DNA of 64,000 nucleotides, taken from assembly GCF_900106045.1 (NCBI RefSeq), contig NZ_LT629802.1:4154001-4218000 (forward strand), in the 5' to 3' direction. This stretch comes from Pseudomonas mucidolens (GTDB lineage: Bacteria; Pseudomonadota; Gammaproteobacteria; Pseudomonadales; Pseudomonadaceae). Shown piece after piece: positions 31,729-42,000 of this stretch. Below the pieces are notes generated by a model. It was given only the letters and a program-made list of their open reading frames with translations. It ran no database searches and was not told the DNA's origin. The first letter of the stretch is position 1. Each line of letters starts with the position of its first letter. The translations under genes and the position numbers were made by a program.

Positions 31729-33255
31729 TCAACGCAGGTTGATGGTGGTGTTGACGCCATCGTTGACGCTGTCATCGTCGAACCAGCGACTGGTGACAGT
31801 TTTGGTCTGGGTGTAGAACTGCACCACCTGCTTGCCGTACGGGCCCAGATCGCCGAGTTTCGAACCACGGGAGCCGGTGAAGCTGAAGATCGGGACCGGC
31901 ACCGGGATCGGGATGTTGATGCCGACCTGGCCGACGTCGATTTCGCTTTGGAACTTGCGCGCCGCCGCACCGCTTTGAGTAAACAGGCCGGTACCGTTGC
32001 CGAACGGATTAGCGTTGACCAGGGCGATAGCCTCATCCAGGGTGTCGACTTCCAGCACCACCAGCACCGGGCCGAAGATTTCCTGGGTGTAGATCTGCAT
32101 GTCAGTGGTCACGCCAGAAAACAGGGTTGGACCGACGAAGTTACCTTGCTCGAAACCCGGCACCTGGATGTCGCGGCCATCGAGTTCCAGCCTGGCGCCT
32201 TCTTTCACGCCGCTCTCGATCAAATCAAGAATGCGTGCCTTCGCGCGCTTGGAAATCACCGGCCCGACATCGGTGCCGGCTTCGCTGCCAGCATTCACTT
32301 TGAGTTTCTGCGCCAGGGCCTTGAGGTCCGGCAGCCAGTGTTTGGAGGCGCCCACCAAGACCACCACCGAAGTGGCCATGCAGCGCTGACCGGCGGCACC
32401 AAACCCGGCACCGACCAGAGCGTTGAGGGTTTGCTCGCGATTGGCATCCGGCAGCACCACCGCGTGGTTCTTGGCGCCCATCATCGATTGCACGCGCTTG
32501 CCGTGTTTGCCGGCCAGGTCATAGACGTGGGTGCCGACGGCGGTCGAGCCGACGAAAGACACAGCCTTGATATCTTTGTGGGTACAGAGCGCGTCCACCA
32601 CCTCCTTGCCGCCGTGGACCACGTTCAGCACACCCGCCGGCACGCCGGCTTCGAGCGCCAGCTCTACCAGCATCAGGGTCGACAGCGGGTCCTGCTCCGA
32701 AGGTTTGAGCACAAAGGTGTTACCGCAGGCGATCGCCATCGGGAACATCCACAGCGGAATCATCGCCGGGAAGTTGAACGGCGTGATCCCGGCGCATACG
32801 CCAATGGGTTGGCGCAGGGTGTAGGTGTCGACACCACCGGCAACGTTCTCGGCAAATTCGCCCATTTGCAGAGTGCCGATGGAGCAGGCATGTTCGACCA
32901 CTTCCAGGCCACGGAAAATATCGCCTTCGGCGTCGGCAATGGTTTTGCCCTGCTCGGCGCTGAGGACCGCGGCGATACGCTTGGAGTGTTCGCGGATCAA
33001 GGCTTGCAGCTTGAGCATGATGCGCATGCGGGCGCCGATAGGCGTCAGCTTCCAGGTCTGGAAAGCGCGCTGGGCGGCATCGATGGCGGCGTTGACCTCA
33101 TCGGCGGTGGCAAACGGCACCCGGGCCAGTACCTCCTGGGTCGCCGGATTGACGATGTCTTGCCATTCGGTGGTGGTGGATTCGACCCACTCGCCGTCGA
33201 TCAACAGTTTGGCCTGTTGTACGGCGGTATCGGCGGACGTAAGCGATGCGTTCAT
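31729..33255 (-). CDS. mmsA: Methylmalonate-semialdehyde dehydrogenase (CoA-acylating)
   Basis: A 508-residue aldehyde dehydrogenase of the MmsA/IolA type that turns methylmalonate semialdehyde plus CoA and NAD+ into propionyl-CoA and CO2. Signature segments are [36 protein letters not shown], the NAD loop [13 protein letters not shown] and the catalytic Cys in [11 protein letters not shown]. It lacks the general-base Glu context of ordinary aldehyde dehydrogenases, as expected for the CoA-acylating group. It is divergent from a LysR gene with a REPIN between. Confidence 0.95.
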   Translation of the reverse strand: MNASLTSADTAVQQAKLLIDGEWVESTTTEWQDIVNPATQEVLARVPFATADEVNAAIDAAQRAFQTWKLTPIGARMRIMLKLQALIREHSKRIAAVLSAEQGKTIADAEGDIFRGLEVVEHACSIGTLQMGEFAENVAGGVDTYTLRQPIGVCAGITPFNFPAMIPLWMFPMAIACGNTFVLKPSEQDPLSTLMLVELALEAGVPAGVLNVVHGGKEVVDALCTHKDIKAVSFVGSTAVGTHVYDLAGKHGKRVQSMMGAKNHAVVLPDANREQTLNALVGAGFGAAGQRCMATSVVVLVGASKHWLPDLKALAQKLKVNAGSEAGTDVGPVISKRAKARILDLIESGVKEGARLELDGRDIQVPGFEQGNFVGPTLFSGVTTDMQIYTQEIFGPVLVVLEVDTLDEAIALVNANPFGNGTGLFTQSGAAARKFQSEIDVGQVGINIPIPVPVPIFSFTGSRGSKLGDLGPYGKQVVQFYTQTKTVTSRWFDDDSVNDGVNTTINLR

Positions 33256-33344
33256 TAGTGGTCTCCAGATCTTGTAGTTATACAGAGAGCCGTGGAACGC
33301 CTTAAAAAGAGGCGTTCGGATAATGCCGATCAGTTAAGGCTTTT

Positions 33345-33457
33345 TGTAGGAGCGAGCTTGCTCGCGAAGAACTCAAAGGCGCCGCGTTTATCCAGAACGC
33401 ACGCGTTATCATTGACGTTTTTCGCGAGCTAGGGCTCGGCGCCCCCTCGTTCCTACA
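33345..33457. repeat. REPIN with a diverged right arm
   Basis: The left unit TGTAGGAGCGAGCTTGCTCG is canonical. The right unit reads TTCGCGAGCTAGGGCTCGGC and ends TCCTACA, so its inner palindrome has drifted. It fills most of the mmsA-LysR intergenic region and lies close to both promoters. Confidence 0.8.
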
Positions 33458-33518
33458 AGGTGCCTCATTCGCTTAACTGATCGACATTAGGCGTTCGGGC
33501 AGTTTTTGGAGTATAGAT

Positions 33519-34508
33519 GTGCAAACTTCCAATAAGAACGCACATAAAAGCCGGTCCAACATGCAAAAAAACATCACGTCCTTGGGGTCGCTGAATTGGG
33601 ATGACCTGAAGTTTTTCCTCGAAGTGGCCCGCACCCGCAAGGCCAGCATCGCCGCCAAGCGCCTGGCGGTGGATTACACCACCGTGTCGCGGCGCATCAG
33701 TTCGCTGGAAGTATCGCTGGGTACGCTGTTGTTCGAAAAATCCCGGACCAGCGGTTTCGTCCTGACCCCCGAAGGCCAGCGCTTGCTGGGCTACGCTGAA
33801 TCCATCGAAAGCACCCTGCACATGGCGTGCGAACAGGTTTCCGGCTCCGGCGTGGCACTGTCGGGGCATGTGCGCATGGGCTGTACCGAAGGTTTCGGCA
33901 GCTTCTTTGTCACCCCGCAGCTCAGTCACTTTGTCGACACCTACCCGGCGATTTCGGTCGACATCCTGCCCCTGCCCCACTTCATCAGCCTGTCCAAGCG
34001 CGAAGCCGATATCGTCATCGCCCTGGAGCGTCCGGAACACGGGCCCTACGTGTGCTGCAAACTGTGCGACTACACATTGCAGTTGTACGCGACCCAGGAC
34101 TACCTGGACCAACACCCCCCGATCCAGCGCCCGGCAGATTTGGCCGACCATTCATTTATCAGCTATGTGGACGACCTGGCGTTCAGCTCGGAGCTGCTGT
34201 ACCTGGCAAATGTAGTGCCCGGCGCCAGCGCCAGCTTGCGCAGTACCAGCGTGATCGCGCAGTACGTGGCGGCGCAGCAAGGACGATCATTGGCGATCCT
34301 GCCGTGCTTCCTGGCGGCGCAGGATCCACGGTTGCTGCCGATATTGGGCGAGGAAATCACCATCACCCGGCAGTTCTGGATGTACTGCCGGGAAGACTTG
34401 CGCAAGCTCAAGCGGATTACCCTGTTGTGGGATTACATCCGCGAGGTGACGGAGCAGAATCAGGCGTTGCTGATGGGGCGCACGCGTCACATGGTGTTTG
34501 CCGACTAG
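33519..34508 (+). CDS. LysR-family regulator, probably of mmsAB
   Basis: A 329-residue LysR protein if started at the GTG at 33519, which has GGAG seven bases upstream. An ATG at 33561 would remove 14 residues. The helix-turn-helix includes RKASIAAKRLAVDYTTVSRR and the effector domain starts near residue 105. It is divergent from mmsA, so control of valine catabolism is likely. P. aeruginosa uses an AraC-type MmsR for this, so a LysR regulator here is a different solution. The function is inferred from position. Confidence 0.85.
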   Translation: MQTSNKNAHKSRSNMQKNITSLGSLNWDDLKFFLEVARTRKASIAAKRLAVDYTTVSRRISSLEVSLGTLLFEKSRTSGFVLTPEGQRLLGYAESIESTLHMACEQVSGSGVALSGHVRMGCTEGFGSFFVTPQLSHFVDTYPAISVDILPLPHFISLSKREADIVIALERPEHGPYVCCKLCDYTLQLYATQDYLDQHPPIQRPADLADHSFISYVDDLAFSSELLYLANVVPGASASLRSTSVIAQYVAAQQGRSLAILPCFLAAQDPRLLPILGEEITITRQFWMYCREDLRKLKRITLLWDYIREVTEQNQALLMGRTRHMVFAD

Positions 34509-34529
34509 CGGATGCAGGAAGGCGCCGGG

Positions 34530-35021
34530 TCAGTCGGCAATCACCACAATCGACACCCGTCGATTCTCGGTGCGGCCCGCAGCCGTGGTGTTGGGCGCCA
34601 CGGGCTCGCTGCTGCCCAAGCCGCGCAACTGCACGTTCTCTTCTTTCATACCAATACCCGTCAGCACGTTACTCACGCTTTTGGCCCGGCGCAGGGACAG
34701 TTGCAGGTTGTAGGTTTCCTTGCCCGAAGCATCGGTATGACCGTCGATGCGGACACGTTCAATGCCCACCCCCAACAACGCTTTGCCGATACGTTCGACG
34801 ATTTCAGTGCTGGGTTGGTTGAGGGTCTCGACGTCGCTGCCGAACAGCACCTTACCCGACAAGCCAAAGGCCCAGCCTTCTTCGGTCAGCTCGAATCCCT
34901 GTTGTTTGAGCACCGCGACTTGTGCCGGTGTGAGGCCTTTGGGTGGCGCGGTCTGGCAGCCATTCAGCGCCAGGAGCGCCACAAACAAGGTGATAAACAA
35001 CATGCGTGCAGTAGAAAACAA
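34530..35021 (-). CDS. yfiB: YfiB, OmpA-like outer-membrane lipoprotein of the YfiBNR system
   Basis: A 163-residue protein started at a TTG at 35021, eight bases after AGGAG and only 4 bp after the yfiN stop. An ATG at 35003 is the fallback. The lipobox LALNGC follows a short hydrophobic stretch. An OmpA C-terminal peptidoglycan-binding domain covers about 60-163 (VRIDGHTDASGKETYNLQLS, then GRTENRRVSIVV). YfiB binds and sequesters YfiR at the outer membrane under stress, releasing YfiN. The gene order yfiR-yfiN-yfiB supports the call. Confidence 0.88.
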   Translation of the reverse strand: MFSTARMLFITLFVALLALNGCQTAPPKGLTPAQVAVLKQQGFELTEEGWAFGLSGKVLFGSDVETLNQPSTEIVERIGKALLGVGIERVRIDGHTDASGKETYNLQLSLRRAKSVSNVLTGIGMKEENVQLRGLGSSEPVAPNTTAAGRTENRRVSIVVIAD

Positions 35022-35025
35022 GGGA

Positions 35026-36297
35026 TCAACTCCTGTGTTGTACATTGGCGGCGGAGTGCTCCGACTCCGCCGTGTGCTGGCCGCCGCCCTGGGAGAGGCG
35101 CTTGGCCTGGTACATCGCCGCGTCGGCGGCGTTGAGCAGGGCGCCGGGAGTGGCGCCATGATCGGGGTACACGGCAACGCCGATACTCAGTGAGGTCAAC
35201 ACTTCTGCGTTGCCGGGCAACTGGATTGGCTGGTCCATGCTGGCAATTATTTTCCCGGCGATCCGCTGAGCATCTTCAGGTCTGTGCAATGGAGAGAGCA
35301 GGATGGCGAACTCGTCGCCGCCCAAGCGTGCGACCAAGTCGTTTTCACGTAGTTGCGCACGAACCCGTGAGGCGACGGCCACCAACACCGCATCGCCGGC
35401 AGCATGGCCGAAGCTGTCGTTAATGTCTTTAAAGCGGTCGCTGTCGAGAAACAGCACGGCCACACGCTCATTGAGTTTGGCCGCGCTGCGCAACGCGCGA
35501 ATCAGTCGCCCTTCGAAATAGGCCCGGTTGGGCAGTCCGGTCAGGCTGTCGTGGGAGGCCTGGTGCGCGAGGGTTTCGTTTTCAGTTTGCAGATGGGTTT
35601 GCCAGGCTTCCAACTCGTCAAGCAGGGCATTGAAGTCATTGCCCAGGCTGTCGAGCTCGGCTATCTGCGCCGGCGGCACGCGACGGTCGAAGGCCCGCTC
35701 GCTACGGGCCGCGTGAGCCACCGAGGCAAGACTGTGCAAGGGACCGGTGATATCGCGCAACATGCGTCGCACCAGATAGATTGCGACCCATCCGCTCAAG
35801 GCCGTACAGATCAGGATGCCTGCCAATCCACTGAGCAGAAAACGCAGCAGGCTGCCACCGTGACCACTCAATTCAATGGTGCCGATCTGTTGGCCCTGGT
35901 GCAGGATCGGCTGGCTGACCGCCTCCTCGAGCAGCGTATGCGCCAATCCCAGCTCAACCCTGGACAGCATCCCCGTATCCGGACGCATCCAGTGGGCCAA
36001 GAGCATCCCGTCGATGTCCAGCACCCGGGCTTCCGCCACCTCTTCGGTGGAGGCAATCAAAGCCAGGGCTTCAGTAGCTGCCGCACGGTCGTTAAACACT
36101 ACCGCCGCTTCCACGGTGTAGTTGATGGAGCGGGCGATCAGATGCAGGTTGTGATCGGCATACACCCGCAGCGCCAGCACGCCGAGTAGCGTCAGCGACA
36201 CACTGGCCATGGCTACCGCCACCAGCGCCACACTCAGGTGCCCTCGGTCGAGGACCGAACGCAACGAGGGACGAGCTGTTACACGCCTTGATTTCAT
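35026..36297 (-). CDS. yfiN: YfiN/TpbB membrane diguanylate cyclase
   Basis: A 423-residue inner-membrane enzyme that makes cyclic-di-GMP from two GTP. A first membrane segment (about 22-44) leads to a periplasmic domain (45-160), a second segment (FLLSGLAGILICTALSGWVA) and a HAMP linker. The GGDEF domain spans about 250-410 with HDSLTGLPNRAYFEGRL, FLDSDRFKDINDSFGHAAGD and the intact signature LGGDEFAI near 326. It should raise attachment and small-colony growth when freed from YfiR. It overlaps yfiR by 4 bp and is followed 4 bp later by yfiB. Confidence 0.93.
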   Translation of the reverse strand: MKSRRVTARPSLRSVLDRGHLSVALVAVAMASVSLTLLGVLALRVYADHNLHLIARSINYTVEAAVVFNDRAAATEALALIASTEEVAEARVLDIDGMLLAHWMRPDTGMLSRVELGLAHTLLEEAVSQPILHQGQQIGTIELSGHGGSLLRFLLSGLAGILICTALSGWVAIYLVRRMLRDITGPLHSLASVAHAARSERAFDRRVPPAQIAELDSLGNDFNALLDELEAWQTHLQTENETLAHQASHDSLTGLPNRAYFEGRLIRALRSAAKLNERVAVLFLDSDRFKDINDSFGHAAGDAVLVAVASRVRAQLRENDLVARLGGDEFAILLSPLHRPEDAQRIAGKIIASMDQPIQLPGNAEVLTSLSIGVAVYPDHGATPGALLNAADAAMYQAKRLSQGGGQHTAESEHSAANVQHRS

Positions 36298-36866
36298 TGC
36301 CCGGACGCCCGACGGCGGGACAATTGCAAGACACTGGGATGAATACGTACGCCGCTACGGGCGACCGAATCGAGGTTGACCTCGAAAGACACCTGCTCGT
36401 CTCCCACACGCAGGCAGAACAGGCTGCCCACGGTACATTCGTCAGCGCCCTCGCTTATGCTCAGGACAGGACGGCCGATCAGCGAGGTGAACAGCTGGCT
36501 GCGCTCATCCGGGGCCAGCTCGCCGAGATACACCGCATCGCAGGCGCCCGCTATGTCCGGGTTCCCAAGCAACAGGCGCCGTACCATCACCGGACGGCCG
36601 GTGGCCTGAGTCGTGCCCTTGACCAAGTCATCGGTATATTGAGTGGGCCCGACGATGCATAAGCGCAGTTGTTCAGGCTCTTGGGGCCAACGGGCGTAAC
36701 TGAGAATCCCTAGCACCACCTGAGTCACGGCCTTCGCACGCTGCTCCGCCATGCTGACGGCGGCCGCCTGGGCAAAAACCACAGGCGTGACAAGGCCGAG
36801 AACGGCCAACAGCAGCATTCGGCTCCAGCTCCCACTACGTCCTACAGCCGAGACAGCCACGTTCAT
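36294..36866 (-). CDS. yfiR: YfiR, periplasmic repressor of YfiN
   Basis: A 190-residue protein from the ATG at 36866, the same length as P. aeruginosa YfiR. A signal peptide (RMLLLAVLGLVTPVVFAQAA) is followed by a periplasmic domain. Four Cys are visible in LRLCIVG, AGACDAV and ADECTVGSLFCLRV, matching the disulfide-forming residues of the family. YfiR binds the YfiN periplasmic domain and blocks cyclase activity. Redox or envelope stress and YfiB relieve this. It is first in the operon. Confidence 0.92.
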   Translation of the reverse strand: MNVAVSAVGRSGSWSRMLLLAVLGLVTPVVFAQAAAVSMAEQRAKAVTQVVLGILSYARWPQEPEQLRLCIVGPTQYTDDLVKGTTQATGRPVMVRRLLLGNPDIAGACDAVYLGELAPDERSQLFTSLIGRPVLSISEGADECTVGSLFCLRVGDEQVSFEVNLDSVARSGVRIHPSVLQLSRRRASGQ

Positions 36867-37010
36867 GCAGCGACTCTCTTTGATCTTCCGGAGATGATGC
36901 CGCAAAGATAGCATATCGGCAGAAAGACCAGCGAGGCGCCACCCCTTCGATCCCTACCAGCTTCGCTGAAAATTCAGACGCATAGATCGGAATCAGACGA
37001 CTACCTTTCA

Positions 37011-39065
37011 TCAGGTATTTAAGTCAGGAGTACCCAATTCCAGCATCAATCCGCTCAAGCGCTTCACTTTGCGTCGCACGGCCTCCTCGAACACCCCGCT
37101 ACGCGATTCGATCAGGCTGAACCGCTCCCTGGCGCGTGTGATGCCGGTGTAGATCAGCTCCTTGGTCAGCACCGGGTTCAAGGCGTCCGGCAGGATCAGC
37201 GCAGTGTGGGTGAATTCAGAACCCTGGGATTTATGCACGGTCATGGCGTAGACCGTTTCCACATCATTGAGTCGGCTGGGCAGGACGAACCGTACGCCGC
37301 CCTGGCCATCATTGCGCGGGAAAGCCACGCGCAATACCTGCGGCCCGCCATCGCTTTCCGGGAGCTTCAAGGCGATGCCGATATCACCATTCATCAGTCC
37401 CAGACCGTAGTCATTGCGGGTCATCAACACCGGCCGCCCCTCGTACCATTGCTGATCGCTGTCAATCAGCCGGGCCTTCAGCAGCGCGGCGGTGATCCGC
37501 TGATTCAGGCCTTCGACACCCCAAGGCCCCTTGCGTACAGCACACAGCAACTGAAAGGCATCGAACGCCTGCAAGAGTTGACGGGCCCAGCCGGTCCAGC
37601 GCGGATCCTCTCGTGGCGTATCGACAGGCGGACGCGAAGCACGCAGCAGATTCAGGTAGTAGCGATAGCCATGGGCACCCTCGCCCTGTCCCTCCAGCAC
37701 CAGGCGCTCCAGCGCCCGATCGTGCTCGCCCTTGAGGCGGAGGCAGAACAGGTCGTCATGTGTGCGAGCGGCCAGTAACTGGCGGGCGTGTTCAGGGTCC
37801 TGCTGGTTGACCCAGCGCGCCAGTTGGCCGATGCCACTGCCTTCGCCAAAACGGCGCGAATACCGCAGCATCACCACCTGCTGTGCCAGCGGGTGGCTGG
37901 CGTCGAGGTCTTCCTGCAAACCACTGGCGGCCAACGACTCACCGCTGACACTTTCCAGCCATTCACGGGTGTGCGGGCTGTACCAACCGGCCTCGGCATC
38001 GCGACACAGATCGCCGAGCACCGCACCGGCTTCCACGGAAGCCAATTGATCCTTGTCGCCCAGCAGAACCAAGCGCGCATGCGAGGGCAAGGCGTCCAAC
38101 AGGTTGGCCATCATTTCCAGGTCGATCATCGACGCTTCGTCGACCACCAACACATCCAGCGGCAATAGGTTGCCAGCATGATGACGAAAATGTCGGGTGC
38201 CGGGGCGGCTGCCCAGCAGACGGTGGACGGTGGTGACTTCAGTGGGGATTTTTCCTCTCACCACATCAGACACCTTCAGCGATCGCACTTGCTGGCTGAT
38301 GGATTCGGTCAAGCGTGCCGCGGCTTTGCCGGTGGGCGCTGCCAGACGAATGCGCAAGGTCGTACCCTTTTCCACGGCAGGCGCCTGCAACAAAGCCAGC
38401 AGTCGCACCACGGTCGTGGTCTTGCCGGTGCCAGGACCGCCCGTGACGATGCTGAAGGCTCCGCGAGTCGCCAAGGCACACGCAAGTTTTTGCCAGTCGA
38501 TCACGCCCTCCGGCGGGGCCTGGTCGAACAGGCCATTCAGGCGCTGGGGCAGATCCGCCGCGACCGCTTCCTGGGTGGCAAGCCGCTGACGCAGGGCATT
38601 GTCGATCCGTCGCTCATACGTCCAGTAACGGCGCAGATACAAGCGCTTGCCCGACAAGACCAAGGGCCGACTTTGCGCCTGCGCGCTGCCGTCGACAGCC
38701 AGCGCGACCAGAGGACTGGCGGCCAGGGCGTGACACCAATGGGCGCCGTCCAGACCACTGAGCAATTGCGAGGGCAGCAACATGGCGACGGTCTGCATAT
38801 CCCCCTCGGGCGGCAAGGACAAGGCGAAATCCGGGGCTTTCAGGGTTTCGAACAGGTCGAGACAAACATGGCCGTGGCCCAGCTGGTGGCTGGTAAGGGC
38901 CGCCGCCAGCAACACCAAGGGGTCGGCCTGCAAGTCCAGCTCATGCAGAAACCCGACAAAGGCCTTGTCCAGCGCGCGCAGCCAGCCGCGGTCTACCCAG
39001 CGCTCAAGCAGTTCAAGCAGATCAGCGGCATGGTTGAGGGGCGCCAACGGGGTTTCGAGGCTCAT
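37011..39065 (-). CDS. recD: Exodeoxyribonuclease V subunit alpha, RecD helicase
   Basis: A 684-residue superfamily 1B helicase, started at the ATG at 39065 that overlaps the recB stop by 4 bp. Motifs: Walker A GGPGTGKTTTVVRLLAL near 170, DVLVVDEASMID, GDKDQLASVEAG, and the C-terminal TVHKSQGSEF plus TGITRARERF. RecD is the fast 5-to-3-prime motor of the RecBCD complex for double-strand-break repair and degradation of foreign linear DNA. It is last in the recC-recB-recD order. Confidence 0.95.
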   Translation of the reverse strand: MSLETPLAPLNHAADLLELLERWVDRGWLRALDKAFVGFLHELDLQADPLVLLAAALTSHQLGHGHVCLDLFETLKAPDFALSLPPEGDMQTVAMLLPSQLLSGLDGAHWCHALAASPLVALAVDGSAQAQSRPLVLSGKRLYLRRYWTYERRIDNALRQRLATQEAVAADLPQRLNGLFDQAPPEGVIDWQKLACALATRGAFSIVTGGPGTGKTTTVVRLLALLQAPAVEKGTTLRIRLAAPTGKAAARLTESISQQVRSLKVSDVVRGKIPTEVTTVHRLLGSRPGTRHFRHHAGNLLPLDVLVVDEASMIDLEMMANLLDALPSHARLVLLGDKDQLASVEAGAVLGDLCRDAEAGWYSPHTREWLESVSGESLAASGLQEDLDASHPLAQQVVMLRYSRRFGEGSGIGQLARWVNQQDPEHARQLLAARTHDDLFCLRLKGEHDRALERLVLEGQGEGAHGYRYYLNLLRASRPPVDTPREDPRWTGWARQLLQAFDAFQLLCAVRKGPWGVEGLNQRITAALLKARLIDSDQQWYEGRPVLMTRNDYGLGLMNGDIGIALKLPESDGGPQVLRVAFPRNDGQGGVRFVLPSRLNDVETVYAMTVHKSQGSEFTHTALILPDALNPVLTKELIYTGITRARERFSLIESRSGVFEEAVRRKVKRLSGLMLELGTPDLNT

Positions 39066-42000
39066 AGCAAGACTCCTTGTTCCCAAGCGGGCTCGACCTT
39101 GGGCGGTTGCGGTTTGCCTTGAAACAGTAAATCCAGGCGCTCGATCAGCGCCCGTGGCGGCCGGGTGAAATACGCTCCCCGGCTCGCGGACCGAGTACCG
39201 CGCAGGAACACGTACAGCGCCCCGCCGATATGGCGGTCGTAATCATAGTCGGGCAAACGCGCCTTGAGTTGGCGATGCAGGGCCAGCAGGTATAGGACGT
39301 ATTGCAGATCATAACGATGCTCGAGAATCGACAGTTCCATGGCCTGCCAGGTATAGGCCTGATCGTCGACGCCCAGCCAGTTGGACTTATAGTCAGCCAC
39401 GTAGTAGCGGCCCTCATGTTCAAACGTCAAGTCGATAAAACCCTTGAACATGCCGTTAAGCAGCACCGGTTCGGCGGCCACTCGGGAAACCCCTTCGTGG
39501 GTGTATTGGCATACCAGTTGGTCGAGGCTGAGGACATCGACCTTATGGCTGGCGAACCAGAACTCCATTTCAATCTGGTAGTGCTGCAGGCCGCTCAGGA
39601 CGACCGGCGCTTGCGCATTGCCGAGACTCAGCGGCGCTTGCAACAGATGCTCCAGCCAGCCTCCAAGGGTACCGATCCAACCTTCCCAGCCGCGTCGATT
39701 ACACCGCCGCGCCACAGCGTCCTCGATGGCGGCAGGCGTGACGTTGAAGCCCTCGTTGCCGGCCCACTCCAGCAGGCCGTGAAGAAACGTCCCGGGGTTA
39801 GGGCCACGGGGGAAACGGTGTATGTCCCCCCCCGTGGCGGGCACCTCCCGAGGCGCGTCCGGGTCCAGGCGTTCGTCGTCGAAGAGTTTCTGTGCCTGTG
39901 GGCTTTCCGGTGCCTCGAGGCTGGCGGCGCTCATGCTTTCACCGATCCGTAGTGCACTGTATGAGGCAATCCACCAGTTTTCCGCGGCCTTGCGCTTGGG
40001 CAACAACGGCGCCAACAGCATGGCCTCGTTGCGTGGCGGGAGGTACGTCATCGCCTCGGCTTCGGGCATTTGCCGGTAGTGAATGGCCGGGCAGCCGTGC
40101 GCCAGATCGAGAAGCCAGCGCGCCAGGCCGGCCGACTCAGCCAATGCAGCACCGCCGCCGAGCAAATAACCGAGTGCCGACAGGTGCAGCACCGAACTGT
40201 GGTTATTGCCGCGCTTAAGATCTGCCACACCCAGCCAGCAGGCGTGCCTGGCACGCGTGAGCGCAACGTAAAGCAAGCGCAGATCTTCGGCCAGACGCTC
40301 GTCGTCGGCTTGGGCAATCAACTCGGCGGTAGGTCTGAGGCTCACGTGAGATTTGCCGTTCTCATCGTGGTAGTGCAGCGGCAGACGACTGCCGTCCACG
40401 GGTTTTGCCGAGCAGATGAACGGCAGGAATACCAGGTCGTACTCCAGCCCCTTGGACTTGTGGATGGTCACGACCTTGACCAGTTGTTCGTCACTTTCCA
40501 GGCGCAGAATCTGCTCTTCACCCGCCTGGCCCGAGAGCGCCAGGTGTTCAGCCAGATGCCGGATCAGGGCTTGCTCGCCATCCAGTTCAGCCGCAGCTTG
40601 TTGCAGCAATTCAGACAGGTGCAACAGGTTGGTCAGCACGCGCTCACCGTCACCGCGGGCGATCAGGGTTTGCGGCAACTTGAAGTCGTGGAGCAGACGC
40701 CGCAGCATCGGCAGCACACCTTGGGTCCGCCAGATTGCGCGGTAATCACGAAACTGCATGACACGGCGTTCCCAGGCCAACTCGTCCTGGTTCAGTTGTT
40801 CAAGTTCCAGCAACGACAGGTTGAGGGTGACGCAAGCCAATGCGGCGCGCAGAGGACGCTCGACGTCCGGTTCGGCGCAGGCTTTGAGCCAGGCCAGCAG
40901 GTCGTGTGCCTCTTGAGCGGCGAACACCGAATCCTTATCCGACAGGTAGACACTGCGCACGCCACGCGCGGCCAGTTCGGTGCGCACGGCCTGGGCCTCT
41001 TTGCCGTCACGCACGAGAATGGCGATGTCCGATGGCAGCACGGGTTTGAAGGTATCGCCCTTGATGAACCCCGCACTGCCCTGTTGCCCGCCATTGAGCA
41101 ACGCAACGATCTGGCTGGCACACGCTGCGGCCAATTGTTGGCGGTAGAGCACAGTGGAGATCGGCTGGTCGGTGGGCAGATGCCAGATATTTAGGGCCGG
41201 CAGTGTTTGCCCGTCGACCTGCAGCTGTTCTTTGCGGCCTTGAGATGAGACCCGCTGAAAAGGTACCGGGTTTTCACCTTCGGCCTCGCGAAACAGAAAC
41301 GCACCGCGCCCTGTTTCCGCACGCTCGAACACATGGTTGACCGCCTCCACCATGGCATGGCTGGAGCGAAAGTTGGTGCCCAAGGTGTGCAAGCGTCCGG
41401 CGCTGGCCTGCCGCGCGCGCAGGTAGGTATAAATATCGGCACCGCGAAAGGCGTAGATCGCCTGTTTGGGATCGCCGATCAGGAACAGACCACTTTCAGG
41501 GTGGTTTTCTTCGATGCGGTAGATACGTTCAAAGATGCGGTACTGAATCGGATCGGTGTCCTGGAACTCGTCAATCAGGGCCACCGGAAACTGTTCACGA
41601 ATCACGCAGGCCAGACGCTCTCCGCCGTCTGCCTGCAAGGCTGCGTCGAGGCGGATCAGCATGTCGTCAAAGCCCATCTCGGCGCGCCGACGCTTTTCTT
41701 CTTCAAAGCGTTTGCCGACCCAGGCGGCCGCGTGTTGCAACACGGCGGCGTCGGGCGTAGGCAGAGCGTCGAGACTGGCTTTAAGACCTGCCATCGCCTC
41801 CAGGCCAGGGTGATGCGGCGGCTCGCCCTTCCAGGCTTCGGCCATTCCGTCAGGCGTCAGGCGCGCAAAGCCGGTACCAATGTCCAGTTGCTCCAGCGTT
41901 TCATCAATGGCCCAGGCATTGAGCTTTTCAAACCAGGGCTCGAAGTACCGCGCCTGCATCTTGCGGCCGTCCACCGCCTTGGCAGCAACGGCCTGCAAGC

